Virus record (IMG/VR): IMGVR_UViG_3300036770_000740
Span: 1 to 34,510 of that record
Origin: a virus
DNA length: 34,510 bases
Reading direction: 5' to 3' (one strand)
Numbering within the stretch: position 1 is the first letter of the stretch; every line of letters starts with the position of its first letter. The notes under the pieces were generated by a model. The model was not told where the DNA came from and ran no database searches. It saw nothing but the letters and a program-made list of their open reading frames with translations. The translations under genes and the position numbers were made by a program. Positions 10,859 to 20,073 of the stretch are shown piece by piece.

Positions 10859-13800
10859 CTATTTTTTAAAGACTTCAGCCACAACCAATGCCTTGCTGAT
10901 ATCTGCAAGCGGAGTCACGACAAACCCCGACTGCTGTACCCGCGCCTGTAATTTGTAGTCCCGATTCCCGCTTGATGGAACGTCATAGAACTTGATAGAA
11001 CCTGACCGCTCAATGTTGGCGAACCAGAACCCGCCGGACTCAAACCATGAAAGGTCTGCCATCTTCAAGCTGTGGATTTCTGTGCCGTCACGCAGCAATC
11101 GGAACTCAACGTAGTAAGAGGAAATGGAGCCGGGGTCGTTGATGAAACTTGCCGCGACCTCAATCTGCGCGATGCCTTCCACCACAACCACGCCCGTGCC
11201 GGGGTAGTTCACCGTTGCGGTACTGGTCACATCCGTCCAGTTTGTGCCGACGCTGGTTGTTGAACTGGCATAGTCATAATCAACTTCGGTGATGGCGTTA
11301 TTCGCCACACTTCCGGTCGTGATAATGCCGCCGTTGACCGTGAAATCGGAGCCGTCCCACTTGATGTTTTTTCCGCTGGCGTTGCCGATGCTGAACTTCG
11401 GCGTTCCGCTATCGTTGCCAAGGTAGAAGCCGGTTCCGGTGTCGAAGGCTGTTTGGCCTGACCGAATAAACCCGCCAGAGGGCAGCACAATTGTTCCTGC
11501 GGTGATGTTGCCCATGTTGGCGTTAATCGCCGCAAGGTCGGTCACCGAAATCTTTGCGGCTGTGACCGCTCCAGCTAATATTTTGTCTGCGGTCACTGCG
11601 TTCGTGGCTAATTCGCTAGCCTGAATCGCACCGGCTGCAATGTTTCCTGCGGTAATGGTGTTGGACGCAATTTCGTTGGCGGTGATGGTTCCTGCTGCAA
11701 TCTTCGCTGCGGTGACGGCTCCAGCGGCAAGTTCCGAAGTATTAATCGCACCAGCCGCAATCTGTCCTGCGGTAATTGTGTCGGCTGCAATGTTGCTAGC
11801 AGTAATCGTGTTACCGGCAATGCGGTCGCCAGTGATGGTTGCGCTGGCGATGTTTGAGGCGGTAATTGTGTTTCCCGAAATACGGTCGCCGGTAATCGTG
11901 CCGACCGCGATATCAGCAGCCGTAATTGTGTTTGCTGCAATCGTGTCGGAGGTAATTGCCCCCGCCGCTATCTTTGCGGTCGTGATACTCCCTGCCTGTA
12001 ACTTAGCAGTCGATATAGAGTCATCGGATATCTGCGTTCCGGTAATTTGACCCGTGAGCTTTGCCGCAGCAACGTCCGCGATTTGGGTATTGGTCAACTG
12101 GCCCGTAATCTTAGACGCCGCTAGAGCCGCAATCTGGGCATCTTGCAGGGTTCCGCTAAGGTCAGTAGTTGGAACCGCAGCCGTCCAATTTGTGCCGTCG
12201 TCGCGATAAAGTTTATTGTCTGTGGTAAGGAACACCACGCGACCTTGATTCCCTGCGGCGGGAAGCGAACTGGCAATCTCAACAGGTGTGAGGCCCGCAG
12301 CAAATTTTGCCGTCGAAATGGCGGCATCGGCGATTTGCGATGCAACAATCTGTCCAGTGAGGTCGGCGGTCGGAACCGCTGCAGTCCATTGTGAGCCGTC
12401 GTACCGATAGAGCTTGTCATCGGTTGTCAGGAAAACGATGCGACCTTCAAAGAGGTTTGTCGTGGGCAATGATGAAACGATTTCATAGCCGACTTTTGAC
12501 TTTGCGACGTTGAAGGTCTTGCTGACGCTGAAAAAGCCTTCCTGCTGTAAGAATGTTCCGTCCTCTTGCAGGATAGCGAACCCGTCCTCCATTAAAATAT
12601 CGCCAAGGTCGGTTGCCAGCGATGCGGTGATGACCAGCTTCGCTGTGTCGGCGGTCATCGCAGTGATGCGATAGTACCCTTTAGGTTTCCCGCTAACGGG
12701 CGTGTCGGCATCGGTGTTAACCGTGCCAGTGCAATCGGTCGCAACGGACGATAAGACCGCGCTACCCGTCAGGTCTTCTTCGCCTAGGAAGATGCTGAAC
12801 TGACCTTGGGCTGGGTCAAACGACACAACCGTGCCGTCGCTGTAAGCCATGACGGCTGCGAATTCAGGGTCAAGGATGGGCGATATACCGCCTACGTCGC
12901 CAGCAGGGCCGGTCGGACCTGTCGCGCCAGCGCGAACCTTCGTGACGGATAGCCTGATGACCAGCGGGTCGTAGCCGCTACGGGTCGCTGTGAACTCCAC
13001 ATAGCCCGTGTCGACGGTCATGCCCGTCAGGGTATAGGTGCGCGTTGAAAGCGTCCCTGTGATGCCCGTAGACGGTGAGGCGGTGACCGACCAGTTAGCC
13101 GATTCATCGGTCTGGCCTTCGTAGACAGTAACGGTCGTACTGGCGTTAGTGAAAACAGGGTTCGCGCCGTCATTATCGGCTGGAATTGCGATGCCGGTTT
13201 GCGTCAAAAAGATATTGGCAGTCTGCCCGTCCTGACCATCCTGCACCTTCGTGACCGTGAAGTCTTTGGTGATGGTCGCGCCGCCATAGGTTGCGCTAAC
13301 GGTATAGGTTCCCGTATCGCCGCCCGACAAAGCCGTGACGCGATAATAGCCTTTGACCTGTCCGGCAACGGGCGTGTCATCGGCGGTATTGATATCGCCC
13401 GTGACATTCGCTTCGGAGACTTCCGCGAAAGTCGCGGAACTGGTCACATCGGTTGTGCCGCTGAAGACCTTGAAGAACCCGACCGCCTTAGAGTAATCGC
13501 TAATCGTTCCCGCGCTGTCGGCCTCCAGCGTAATCGCTTCGTTTGTCAGGTAGCCCGATATGGTCGCAGCCCGACCGCTGCTGGAAAGTCCGTTGCCGCT
13601 TGGGGTTTCGTTAGAAAAGCCATTTGACGGGCGATAGTACGAACGCACCCAAAAATAACGGGTATTCGTATCGGTGCGCGGAACGCGAAGCTGGGTATCT
13701 GCGCCTTCATAAATTTGAACGGCTGACGAAAAAGGCGTGGCGGCTGAATGCTCAAAGACTTGATAAAGAATGCCGCTAATTGTGTTAGTTGGGGCTTGCC

Positions 13801-15328
13801 ATTGCAGCAAAATCGATTCGATTTCCTGCGTGGCGGTGAACGATTGCGGTGAGCCGGGCTTGTATGCGGCAGGGTTCGTGACCGATACTGAAGCAGGAGT
13901 GACGTAATCGTTCGGGTCAGGGTCATCGTAGTCGGTCGATGCCACTTCTTGAAGCGTAAGTTCTACTGCGGGTTCCGGACGGAATCGCCAGCCAACACAA
14001 CGAACAGGCTGGCTTGACCAGCCGACTTCGGCAATCGTCGCAACGCCGGTTTCCCAAGGGCGAATCTTGTACGCGCTGAAGTCGCAAACCACCGTGACGG
14101 TCTTTTGCCGTCGCGATTGTTTGCTGAGGATTATCGCGTTTCGCTGCGCTTCGTATTGGTTATTGCACGCGGGGAAATCAACTTCGGTATAGATTCGTTC
14201 GCCGTCTTCCGATTCGTAAGTCGAATTTAAAATCGGCTCAAATTCTAATGGCTGATAATCACGGTCTTTGTCAATGAACCGACCGCGCACTGCGTTGTAA
14301 TAGCCGTCAGATTTTCGGCTAGCGGCGGTCTGGATAGAGAGTTCGCCAACGATGTTGTCAGCGGTAAGCGTAAACGCCGAAGACGACCATGCGCCTGCGT
14401 ACATCCTCCACTTGCCGCCGCTGTAGTAGCAGGTTCCCATCATCGCTAGCGCGATAGCTTCAATATTGGTTTCGTAGGCGCTTACGGCATCCAAAACCAT
14501 GTTGCAAGTAAATCGCTTTTGAGTCGCAGAGCCGGGGATGTTGACGTCTTCGTCGCAGATGTTCGCAGCGGCTACGACTAGCGACCAATCGACCCGTGCA
14601 GCAGACTCTGACAGCCCGTATGAGGCCACCAAATAGTCAGCAAGGCATAGAGCAGGGTTGGTCGAATAAGCGGCATACGTCGCGTCTGTGGGGTTAGCTC
14701 CAGGGGATGTATCTAATCGCGGGTCATAGACTTTTTTTCCTTCGACGATACAGGTGACATCAGGTTTGCCGCTGCGGTAGACCTCTGTGTCGTACTGATA
14801 GCGCAAAGCAAGATAGGCGATGCCACGACCGCGATGGTCGGTTGTCCATTCACTCAATGCAGAGCTAAGGATGCTGTCGACCGTCTGAGTGGATGTGCCT
14901 AGATATTTACGGACAGTCGCCTTTCCGTTGAACGTGCCGGTCGTTACATTCCCCGACCCGTCTAGCGTCAACTGTTCTTTGTTAAAGAAGACATTGCCAA
15001 TGGCATTGACTTCATGACCCGCCAAGGCCAGAACTTGATGGAGGTATTCGCCTTCGCTGCCGGTGACCAGCGGGGGAATCACGTTCATCCCGCTGACTTT
15101 GTTTTCGCCGTACAGAATGCGGCGCGATGCCATCGTGTCCGAATATTCAACGTCCTGCGGGAAATCGCGAACGCGGGGGGCTTTCGGGCCAAGCAACTTC
15201 GACACTTTGGTCAGAGCTATATTCGCGCCGACCGTGACGATAACGGTTTTTAGCCAAACAGGGGCTGTTTGAAAAGCCGTGATGAGCAGCGATACGCCTT
15301 TGACGATAGCTCCAATGACTGCGCCCAT
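10859..15328 (-). CDS. Tail tip/host specificity protein, gpJ-like
   Basis: A 1489-aa protein, the largest of the genome. The start has a hydrophobic segment (about 8-40), then a gpJ/central fibre-type region to about 480 (VRDFPQDVEYSDTMASRRIL; later TDNIVGELSIQTAASRKSDG). An FN3-like domain follows at about 490-580, Ig-like beta domains at about 590-800, a short collagen-like GATGPTGPAGD (about 800), two copies of a 66-residue module (VFLTTDxKLYRxDG core) and some sixteen 10-residue repeats (TITAxxIAAG type, about 1100-1260). The C-terminus is beta-rich. gpJ proteins form the tail tip and bind the receptor. It follows the NlpC/P60-like gene with a TAATG overlap, as in lambda K-I-J order. Confidence 0.85.
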   Translation of the reverse strand: MGAVIGAIVKGVSLLITAFQTAPVWLKTVIVTVGANIALTKVSKLLGPKAPRVRDFPQDVEYSDTMASRRILYGENKVSGMNVIPPLVTGSEGEYLHQVLALAGHEVNAIGNVFFNKEQLTLDGSGNVTTGTFNGKATVRKYLGTSTQTVDSILSSALSEWTTDHRGRGIAYLALRYQYDTEVYRSGKPDVTCIVEGKKVYDPRLDTSPGANPTDATYAAYSTNPALCLADYLVASYGLSESAARVDWSLVVAAANICDEDVNIPGSATQKRFTCNMVLDAVSAYETNIEAIALAMMGTCYYSGGKWRMYAGAWSSSAFTLTADNIVGELSIQTAASRKSDGYYNAVRGRFIDKDRDYQPLEFEPILNSTYESEDGERIYTEVDFPACNNQYEAQRNAIILSKQSRRQKTVTVVCDFSAYKIRPWETGVATIAEVGWSSQPVRCVGWRFRPEPAVELTLQEVASTDYDDPDPNDYVTPASVSVTNPAAYKPGSPQSFTATQEIESILLQWQAPTNTISGILYQVFEHSAATPFSSAVQIYEGADTQLRVPRTDTNTRYFWVRSYYRPSNGFSNETPSGNGLSSSGRAATISGYLTNEAITLEADSAGTISDYSKAVGFFKVFSGTTDVTSSATFAEVSEANVTGDINTADDTPVAGQVKGYYRVTALSGGDTGTYTVSATYGGATITKDFTVTKVQDGQDGQTANIFLTQTGIAIPADNDGANPVFTNASTTVTVYEGQTDESANWSVTASPSTGITGTLSTRTYTLTGMTVDTGYVEFTATRSGYDPLVIRLSVTKVRAGATGPTGPAGDVGGISPILDPEFAAVMAYSDGTVVSFDPAQGQFSIFLGEEDLTGSAVLSSVATDCTGTVNTDADTPVSGKPKGYYRITAMTADTAKLVITASLATDLGDILMEDGFAILQEDGTFLQQEGFFSVSKTFNVAKSKVGYEIVSSLPTTNLFEGRIVFLTTDDKLYRYDGSQWTAAVPTADLTGQIVASQIADAAISTAKFAAGLTPVEIASSLPAAGNQGRVVFLTTDNKLYRDDGTNWTAAVPTTDLSGTLQDAQIAALAASKITGQLTNTQIADVAAAKLTGQITGTQISDDSISTAKLQAGSITTAKIAAGAITSDTIAANTITAADIAVGTITGDRISGNTITASNIASATITGDRIAGNTITASNIAADTITAGQIAAGAINTSELAAGAVTAAKIAAGTITANEIASNTITAGNIAAGAIQASELATNAVTADKILAGAVTAAKISVTDLAAINANMGNITAGTIVLPSGGFIRSGQTAFDTGTGFYLGNDSGTPKFSIGNASGKNIKWDGSDFTVNGGIITTGSVANNAITEVDYDYASSTTSVGTNWTDVTSTATVNYPGTGVVVVEGIAQIEVAASFINDPGSISSYYVEFRLLRDGTEIHSLKMADLSWFESGGFWFANIERSGSIKFYDVPSSGNRDYKLQARVQQSGFVVTPLADISKALVVAEVFKK
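11549..12033. repeat. 30-bp tandem repeats inside the tip-protein gene
   Basis: About sixteen degenerate units of 30 bp, each coding ten residues of the type A-G-x-I-T-A-x-x-I-A. Neighbouring units often differ at third positions and at two or three variable codons. Such decapeptide repeats form extended beta-helical or spike-like stalks in phage fibres. Unit number can change by slippage. Confidence 0.8.
12166..12434. repeat. Two copies of a 66-codon module in the tip-protein gene
   Basis: The coding segments starting near 12168 and near 12366 are 198 bp apart and encode similar stretches (VFLTTDDKLYRYDGSQWTAA and VFLTTDNKLYRDDGTNWTAA). DNA identity is partial, so this is an old internal duplication within the stalk. 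Confidence 0.65.
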
Positions 15329-15729
15329 TATCGTACCGCCCAGCTACAAATTGCCCGAACCATCGAAACCGATACCAGACCGGATTCGCCCGTGCTGACA
15401 ATATCGCGACCCAAGCAAATGCCAAGGGTTTCGCGTCCGTCATTATCGAACAACACGACGTCGCCGCGTTGGGTGAAGTTTAGATTCTGCGGCTTACCTA
15501 ACCAGCTATCGACCGCTGATTTGATAGAGCCGAAACTAGCGATGTATTCCATCGCGCTACGCTCATCCTGATACTCGGCTTGCAGCCCTGCTTCGTATTC
15601 CGTATCGCACATCGCATCGACACAACGGGCAGCGAACAGGCAGCAGTCATGCTGGCCCCAGCCGAACGTCGTGTCCTTGTGCGCCTCAATGACGCCGTAA
15701 AGGCGTCGTGTCCAATCGTAGCGTTTCAT
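15328..15729 (-). CDS. Tail assembly protein, NlpC/P60-like (DUF6950-type)
   Basis: A 133-aa protein. FGWGQHDCCLFAARCVDAM (about 22-40) carries the WGxxDC motif with the likely catalytic Cys, and QRGDVVLFDN (about 87-96) and LGICLGRD (about 101) are the family's other blocks. Such cysteine-peptidase-fold proteins take the place of lambda gpK, next to the tip protein, and may cut peptidoglycan during DNA injection or help tip assembly. It overlaps both neighbours by 1-4 bp. Confidence 0.72.
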   Translation of the reverse strand: MKRYDWTRRLYGVIEAHKDTTFGWGQHDCCLFAARCVDAMCDTEYEAGLQAEYQDERSAMEYIASFGSIKSAVDSWLGKPQNLNFTQRGDVVLFDNDGRETLGICLGRDIVSTGESGLVSVSMVRAICSWAVR

Positions 15730-16355
15730 CGCTCATTGACCGGAATATTGCCGGGGATGGGACTGCCGGGGTAACCGCCCCCGCCATAGGAATAAGTATT
15801 TGGCTTATCTCCCCACGACGCTTTGAACTGAGGAATCTTTTGCGTAAGGTCAAAGAACCGGTCGCCAGCATAGGCAAGCCGCTGGTCGGTGTCGGTATAA
15901 CGCGCCACGACAGGCTCTTTTCGGAGACGGTATTCGCACGACACGGATATGGTCGCGGAGTTCTGGTCTAGCGAAATGCTCATCGTATCGATACGCCCCG
16001 ACCAAAGTTCTTCTGGGTCATCAACGAAGGTCATATCTTCGGCTAGTAAGCCAAGATAAAGCGTGACGGTTCGGCCCTGATAGGTTTCGGTCATCACCGT
16101 TGATACTAAACCAGACTCCACGCCGCTTAACGTCAGGCGAATACCGCGGGCTACGTTGTCGATATTCTCATCAACAATATCGAATGACCCGTATGTGCCA
16201 ATGCCTAAGTAGGTATTACCGCCAAACGATAACGGCCCCGCGCCGTCGTGAACACGAATCGTGCCGCTGTCAAAGTTTAATTCGCAAAGTGTAACCAGAT
16301 AGGTTGCAGCCTTCGCCGCTTGCGTTTCGTTCGTATTGGATGCCCAGCGGGTCAC
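15726..16355 (-). CDS. Distal tail/tail hub protein
   Basis: A 209-aa protein. Beta-rich throughout, with LCELNFDSGTIRVHDGAGPL, a LYLGLLAEDM stretch and the tail-tip family motif YTDTDQRLAYAGDRFFD (about 153-169), followed by a Gly/Pro-rich end (SYGGGGYPGSPIPGNIP). The motif and the place just ahead of the NlpC/P60-like gene fit the baseplate hub or lambda gpL-like position. ATGA-type overlaps join it to both neighbours. Confidence 0.65.
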   Translation of the reverse strand: MTRWASNTNETQAAKAATYLVTLCELNFDSGTIRVHDGAGPLSFGGNTYLGIGTYGSFDIVDENIDNVARGIRLTLSGVESGLVSTVMTETYQGRTVTLYLGLLAEDMTFVDDPEELWSGRIDTMSISLDQNSATISVSCEYRLRKEPVVARYTDTDQRLAYAGDRFFDLTQKIPQFKASWGDKPNTYSYGGGGYPGSPIPGNIPVNER

Positions 16356-17356
16356 GCGATGTCCTCCACCAACTCAATCGAAAGGTCAGAGAGAGTGCCG
16401 GGTCGGGTTTGCCAGCCGACTTCTTCGGATAGCAGAAACCGTCCCATCGGGTTACGAAAGATAACAGGGGTATTGTCGGCGGGGCTGGTACGCAACTGCG
16501 GCTCAAACATAATGTAGCCTTGACCGCTGGCGTTAGAGTTCACATCAGCGATAACGCGCTTCAGTTCGCCGTTGATTTCAAACCAATCACCGGCCTTGAT
16601 GACGCCATTTGCGGAGGTCGGTAGCCCATCGATGTCTAGCGCGGAGCCTGTTTGCGTGCCGCCATTGACCCGCGCACAACGGGCGACAGAGGCCCACGAC
16701 ACGAACTGGAAGTCGTTAGCCAAGCGCCCGGAAATCTCATCGCTGAATGAAATATGCGTTGATGTACCGGAGGCGGTAAAGACTTCGGTATAGCGACCCG
16801 CTGCCGTGCGGGTTGTCCCTGCGACTAATGACGCATCTCCTGCGCTGGTTCCTGCGTCAAGCGCGATTCGGACGTTGCCTTTTCCTTTTTCGATGACGGC
16901 ACGAAAAGCATAGTCAGCGCTAGTAACAGTCGTAACGGCAGACTGAGCAACATAACGGTCAGCAGTAACGCCGCTGCGAAACAGACGAAGGCCAAGGTGA
17001 GAATCTGCTGAAAGTATGAGTTCGGCATCTGAGCTAGTCCATCCTGTTGTGTTGACGACTGCGGCGTTATTAGACAAAAGTTCCGCGCACGAAAAAGAAC
17101 CGGAAAAGGTATAGCCTGGTTCGGTGAGCCAGAGCCGGTTAGCGCGACCGCGAAGGGCGGCAATCAAAGATAATAGCCGACGCCGCTTTTGGTCGGAGAG
17201 TGCGCGAAAAGCAAGGCGAACGCCCCAGCGATTGCCGGGTCGGGAATAGGTGCGAACTGCACCGGACAGCGGCGATGAGTAAACCGCCGTGTTATCTAGG
17301 ATGCGCCATTCGACTTCGTTGGCGACAAGGTCGGGCGGTAAGATGTAGTCGGTCAT
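16352..17356 (-). CDS. Minor tail protein with probable carbohydrate-binding-like insert
   Basis: A 334-aa protein. The first 85 residues (NEVEWRILDNTAVYSSPLSG, then GNRWGVRLAFRALSDQKRRR) resemble distal-tail proteins of this gene position. Residues about 90-220 look like an inserted jelly-roll domain (TTGWTSSDAELILSADSHLG ... GRYTEVFTASGTSTHISFSD), as in carbohydrate-binding modules. The end (VIFRNPMGRFLLSEEVGWQT) returns to the tail-type fold. A role in tip structure and early contact with surface sugars is inferred. It follows the tape measure gene with a 4-bp overlap. Confidence 0.6.
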   Translation of the reverse strand: MTDYILPPDLVANEVEWRILDNTAVYSSPLSGAVRTYSRPGNRWGVRLAFRALSDQKRRRLLSLIAALRGRANRLWLTEPGYTFSGSFSCAELLSNNAAVVNTTGWTSSDAELILSADSHLGLRLFRSGVTADRYVAQSAVTTVTSADYAFRAVIEKGKGNVRIALDAGTSAGDASLVAGTTRTAAGRYTEVFTASGTSTHISFSDEISGRLANDFQFVSWASVARCARVNGGTQTGSALDIDGLPTSANGVIKAGDWFEINGELKRVIADVNSNASGQGYIMFEPQLRTSPADNTPVIFRNPMGRFLLSEEVGWQTRPGTLSDLSIELVEDIA

Positions 17357-18717
17357 CGGCCTATCCCATAGCGTCGGTCAAGTTCATCGAAGATGCGCCG
17401 GTTGTTTTCTTGCAGAATTCCGGGCAGTGCCTTTTGCAGGTCAGCCGTCGCGCCGCGTGCGTCGATGTTATATACCGGAGCCACGGTGACGCCGCCCATT
17501 CTATCGTTCGGAACAATGCTGCCGTTAGAGCCGGGGACGAACAGCTCTGGCCCACGCTCGCCGACGATGTAGGGCTTGCTCCCCAGGACGGAGCCGCCCA
17601 TTGCCTTTCCTCCGATAGCAAACTTGGCAAAACTAGCAAGAAGTCCGGAGCCAGAGGCAAACGGGGTAAAAAAGAACTTCATCAATTGGCTAGCAGCAAA
17701 CTCTGCGACCATGCGCCGAATGGTATCGACGAAGCCTTTGAGCATTCCTTTTAAGCCATTTTGAAATGGGTCAAAAAGAAATTCTGCAAAAGCTGACTGC
17801 ATATTGCGCGCAGCCTGTTCTGCGAAAACAGAAATTTGGTCGACGGTTTCTTGAGTTAGGTCAGGAATATCGGCTTGTATTTTTTGAAGTTCATCATAGG
17901 TTGCATCGGCGGTTTCAATGATTTGCATCCGAACCGACTCAAATAGCTTTTCCTCCATTTCAAGGATAGGCTTGATTGCGGCTTCGCGTGCTTGCAAATC
18001 TTTGAACGCTTGAGTTTCGTAGAAGTTTTCAAGCGGAGTTGCGCGACGTCGCCCAGTTACTTCGACGCCGACTAATTGACTTTCCCTGAGTTGACGCAAC
18101 TGTTCTTGAAGTTGCGCCCGTCTGGCGTCAGTCCCGCCAACCCCAGACAACTCCATCATGGCTCCGCCCGCTCCAACTTCGGGGATTCCGACCATTGGAG
18201 CAGGACTGACAGCGGCTAATTGCCTTTCAAGCAGGGCAATTTGGTCTTCGGTTGTCTTTGCCGACAATGCGCCGAGTGCGACTAACTCAGAACGAATAGT
18301 CCCAGCGGTTTTGACGATAGCAGTTGCGGCTTTGGTAAAGCCGACCAACATGGTATCGATGATGCCGTTTAGCGCGGACTGAATCCCGGGGTCATTTAAG
18401 GCGTCACGGAGTTCGTACATTGCTTCCGTTGCGCCATCGATGCCCTGAGACGGTGCAAATAATTGATTGGCAGATTTTTTGACCGAATCAAGGGCCTGAG
18501 CAAAGCCGAGTGACCCTTGCTCTGTTTTGGCGGCTGCGCTGGCAAGGCGCGTGAATCCATTGATGATAAAGCCGCCGGTGATGATGGAAAATGCCAAGTT
18601 GAACCGAGACTGAAGTTTTGCGGCCCCAGCCTCTAGTTTTTGCAAGCCACGGGAAGCTGAGTCGATTGCCACCTTGCTTCTATCAACGGCTGTGATTTCT
18701 ACTTGTGCTTTCGCCAT
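17353..18717 (-). CDS. Tape measure protein
   Basis: A 454-aa protein. The first 130 residues are helical and Ala-rich; a central coiled-coil part follows (about 215-330); a hydrophobic stretch lies at about 335-365 (FAASQLMKFFFTPFASGSGL). The C-terminal signature GGKAMGGSVLGSKPYIVGER and GPELFVPGSNGSIVPNDRMG is diagnostic of phage tape measures. It follows the G/GT chaperone genes, as in lambda. At about 0.15 nm per residue (established rule for long-tailed phages) a tail of roughly 65-70 nm is expected, shorter than lambda's. Confidence 0.88.
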   Translation of the reverse strand: MAKAQVEITAVDRSKVAIDSASRGLQKLEAGAAKLQSRFNLAFSIITGGFIINGFTRLASAAAKTEQGSLGFAQALDSVKKSANQLFAPSQGIDGATEAMYELRDALNDPGIQSALNGIIDTMLVGFTKAATAIVKTAGTIRSELVALGALSAKTTEDQIALLERQLAAVSPAPMVGIPEVGAGGAMMELSGVGGTDARRAQLQEQLRQLRESQLVGVEVTGRRRATPLENFYETQAFKDLQAREAAIKPILEMEEKLFESVRMQIIETADATYDELQKIQADIPDLTQETVDQISVFAEQAARNMQSAFAEFLFDPFQNGLKGMLKGFVDTIRRMVAEFAASQLMKFFFTPFASGSGLLASFAKFAIGGKAMGGSVLGSKPYIVGERGPELFVPGSNGSIVPNDRMGGVTVAPVYNIDARGATADLQKALPGILQENNRRIFDELDRRYGIGR

Positions 18718-19216
18718 GCTTGCTCCTGGTCTTCTGCCTCTAACTTACACGCGGCAAGTAGATGGTAGAAGTCAACTTCGGACATTTGGAAAACCTGCTC
18801 TGGGAGGATGTGCAGCCTCAACGCTAGTGCGTAGATTGCCCGTAGCTGCCCATCCTCTATCAGTTTTTTTCCGCTTCCTCTATACCGCCAGAACCTGTCT
18901 CCATCTGCGATGCGATGAACGCGATATCTTCGGCGAGAATATGACGCATTAACCAGAGCCGTTCGGCTTTGGTGAATAACTTGTTTCCGTCTTTGTCTCT
19001 CGCCCGAACGATAAGCATTGTCGCCATCGCCTCAAGGTCAGCCGAGCCGCTGTCGCCACGGGATTTTAACGCAGCGTAGATTTCTCGGCTTTCCTCAAGG
19101 TTCATCGCTTTCCAGTAATAGACCGTGAGGTCTAATTGTGGAACCGGAATCGCGACTAAGGTTTCCGGAGTGCGAAGCGAATTAAAACGCGCCTCGGCTT
19201 TTTCCTTCCAATTCAT
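18699..19216 (-). CDS. Tail assembly chaperone GT fusion by -1 ribosomal frameshift
   Basis: Reading starts at 19216 in the G frame and shifts back one base at the heptamer A-AAA-AAC (18869-18863), then continues for 54 codons (LIEDGQLRAIYALALRLHIL, later DFYHLLAACKLEAEDQ) to TAG at 18701-18699. The product is 172 aa. In lambda the GT product bridges tail tube monomers and tape measure and is made at a few percent of G; the same logic is expected here. The T extension cannot be started on its own in a plausible way and overlaps the tape measure gene by 19 bp. Confidence 0.85.
18860..19216 (-). CDS. Tail assembly chaperone G
   Basis: A 118-aa acidic protein, the unshifted product. It starts MNWKEKAEARFNSLRTPETL and has a helical segment VYYWKAMNLEESREIYAALK typical of small tail chaperones, ending IEEAEKN immediately at the frameshift site. 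Its place between tail tube and tape measure is that of lambda gpG. It starts 10 bp after the tail tube gene. Confidence 0.8.
   Translation of the reverse strand: MNWKEKAEARFNSLRTPETLVAIPVPQLDLTVYYWKAMNLEESREIYAALKSRGDSGSADLEAMATMLIVRARDKDGNKLFTKAERLWLMRHILAEDIAFIASQMETGSGGIEEAEKN
18863..18869 (-). promoter_or_regulatory. Programmed -1 frameshift heptamer A AAA AAC
   Basis: In the G frame the codons are GAA AAA AAC TGA, so the heptamer A-AAA-AAC is in exactly the X-XXY-YYZ register needed for tandem slippage. The stop TGA follows directly. A downstream pseudoknot was not found by eye. Confidence 0.85.
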
Positions 19217-19226
19217 TTATCACCTA

Positions 19227-19619
19227 TTAGGCAGTGCCCGTGGTCAAAGCGCCGTTTCCGATAAAGTTGAACGTGATTTCCGTGATTGCGCCACGGGAAA
19301 CCGTGCGGGTAACGTCGGTTATCAGAGCATTGCCATAATAGTAGGTGTCGCCCGTGCCGTCGCCTTCGGGATATAGTTTCAGCGCGATGTTAGAGCCGGG
19401 GGCAAGCGCGACCTGCCCGTTTGTATCCGTCTCATCCCAAAAACAGGCGACGTTGCCCGACCACGATTTAATTGCCGTGATGTTATACGTTTTGTCGGTA
19501 TCAGCCAGCGCGGTATCCTCTGCATACTCCGCAGTCGCGGTGAACGTGAATCCGGTCACTTCCGCGACCGTTGCTGAATCGACTTTTACAAGTCCTTCGG
19601 AGCCGTGATGTGTAGCCAT
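19227..19619 (-). CDS. Major tail (tube) protein
   Basis: A 130-aa beta-rich protein: MATHHGSEGLVKVDSATVAE, then FTFTATAEYAEDTALADTDK and a Gly/Thr-rich end. The phrase VTRTVSRGAITEITFNFIGN (about 103-122) is typical of the last strands of siphovirus tube proteins. Position between tail terminator and G/GT chaperones supports the call. It forms the hexameric rings of the tail tube. No added Ig domain, so it is one of the short forms. Confidence 0.8.
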   Translation of the reverse strand: MATHHGSEGLVKVDSATVAEVTGFTFTATAEYAEDTALADTDKTYNITAIKSWSGNVACFWDETDTNGQVALAPGSNIALKLYPEGDGTGDTYYYGNALITDVTRTVSRGAITEITFNFIGNGALTTGTA

Positions 19620-19629
19620 TTTTTATCTC

Positions 19630-20073
19630 CTAGCCAATCAAAGTTTGCGAAACATTTTCAGCAGTTCGATAAAGCACCCGGAACTGCAATCGGGCATTCC
19701 CAATCGGCGCATCGCCGCTGAAATCGTGAGTGATGGTTGTATCCGTCAAGATACAGTCTTTGACCAAACCATCTAGCGTGTTGTTATTGCCGATGGCGTT
19801 TTCGATAGCCTGGCAGAGCGAATCCAGCTGGTCATCTAAATCGCTAACCTTGCGCGCTACGGCCTCAATGACTAGCGTTAACTCCCGCGTGAATTTGCGC
19901 GGGGCTGTCAGCGTAGTTTCTAAGACCGTTTCCGTGTTCGTATAAATCAATGCGACCGTGGTGCTGTCGGGCGGCAAAGGATAGACCCGCGACTGAGAGA
20001 TGACCGCCGCAGCATTTGCCGTGGTCAAAATAGCGGCAACTTTTTCCCGAATTTGTTGGCGAGCGTGACTCAC
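19630..20073 (-). CDS. Tail terminator-like protein (gpU position)
   Basis: A 147-aa alpha/beta protein: RQQIREKVAAILTTANAAAV, VYPLPPDSTTVALIYTNTET, then ELTLVIEAVARKVSDLDDQL and LQFRVLYRTAENVS. The order (helix, strand with a YP motif, long helix with a D-D-L-D-x-L pattern) fits tail terminator/gpU-like proteins, which cap the finished tube and join it to the head. The gene order head-joining, terminator, tube agrees. Confidence 0.72.
   Translation of the reverse strand: MSHARQQIREKVAAILTTANAAAVISQSRVYPLPPDSTTVALIYTNTETVLETTLTAPRKFTRELTLVIEAVARKVSDLDDQLDSLCQAIENAIGNNNTLDGLVKDCILTDTTITHDFSGDAPIGNARLQFRVLYRTAENVSQTLIG

Noticed and set aside
11549-12033. CRISPR array
   Set aside because: The 30-bp periodicity comes from decapeptide-coding tandem repeats with no spacers between repeats and lies within an open reading frame.
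11640-12050. 136-aa plus-strand ORF rich in Ala, Val and Ile
   Set aside because: It is the complement of the 30-bp repeat block of the tip-protein gene and its periodicity is explained by that.
13199-13627. 142-aa plus-strand ORF opposite the tip-protein gene
   Set aside because: Antisense shadow of a well-supported 1489-aa gene; composition is that of a complement of coding sequence.
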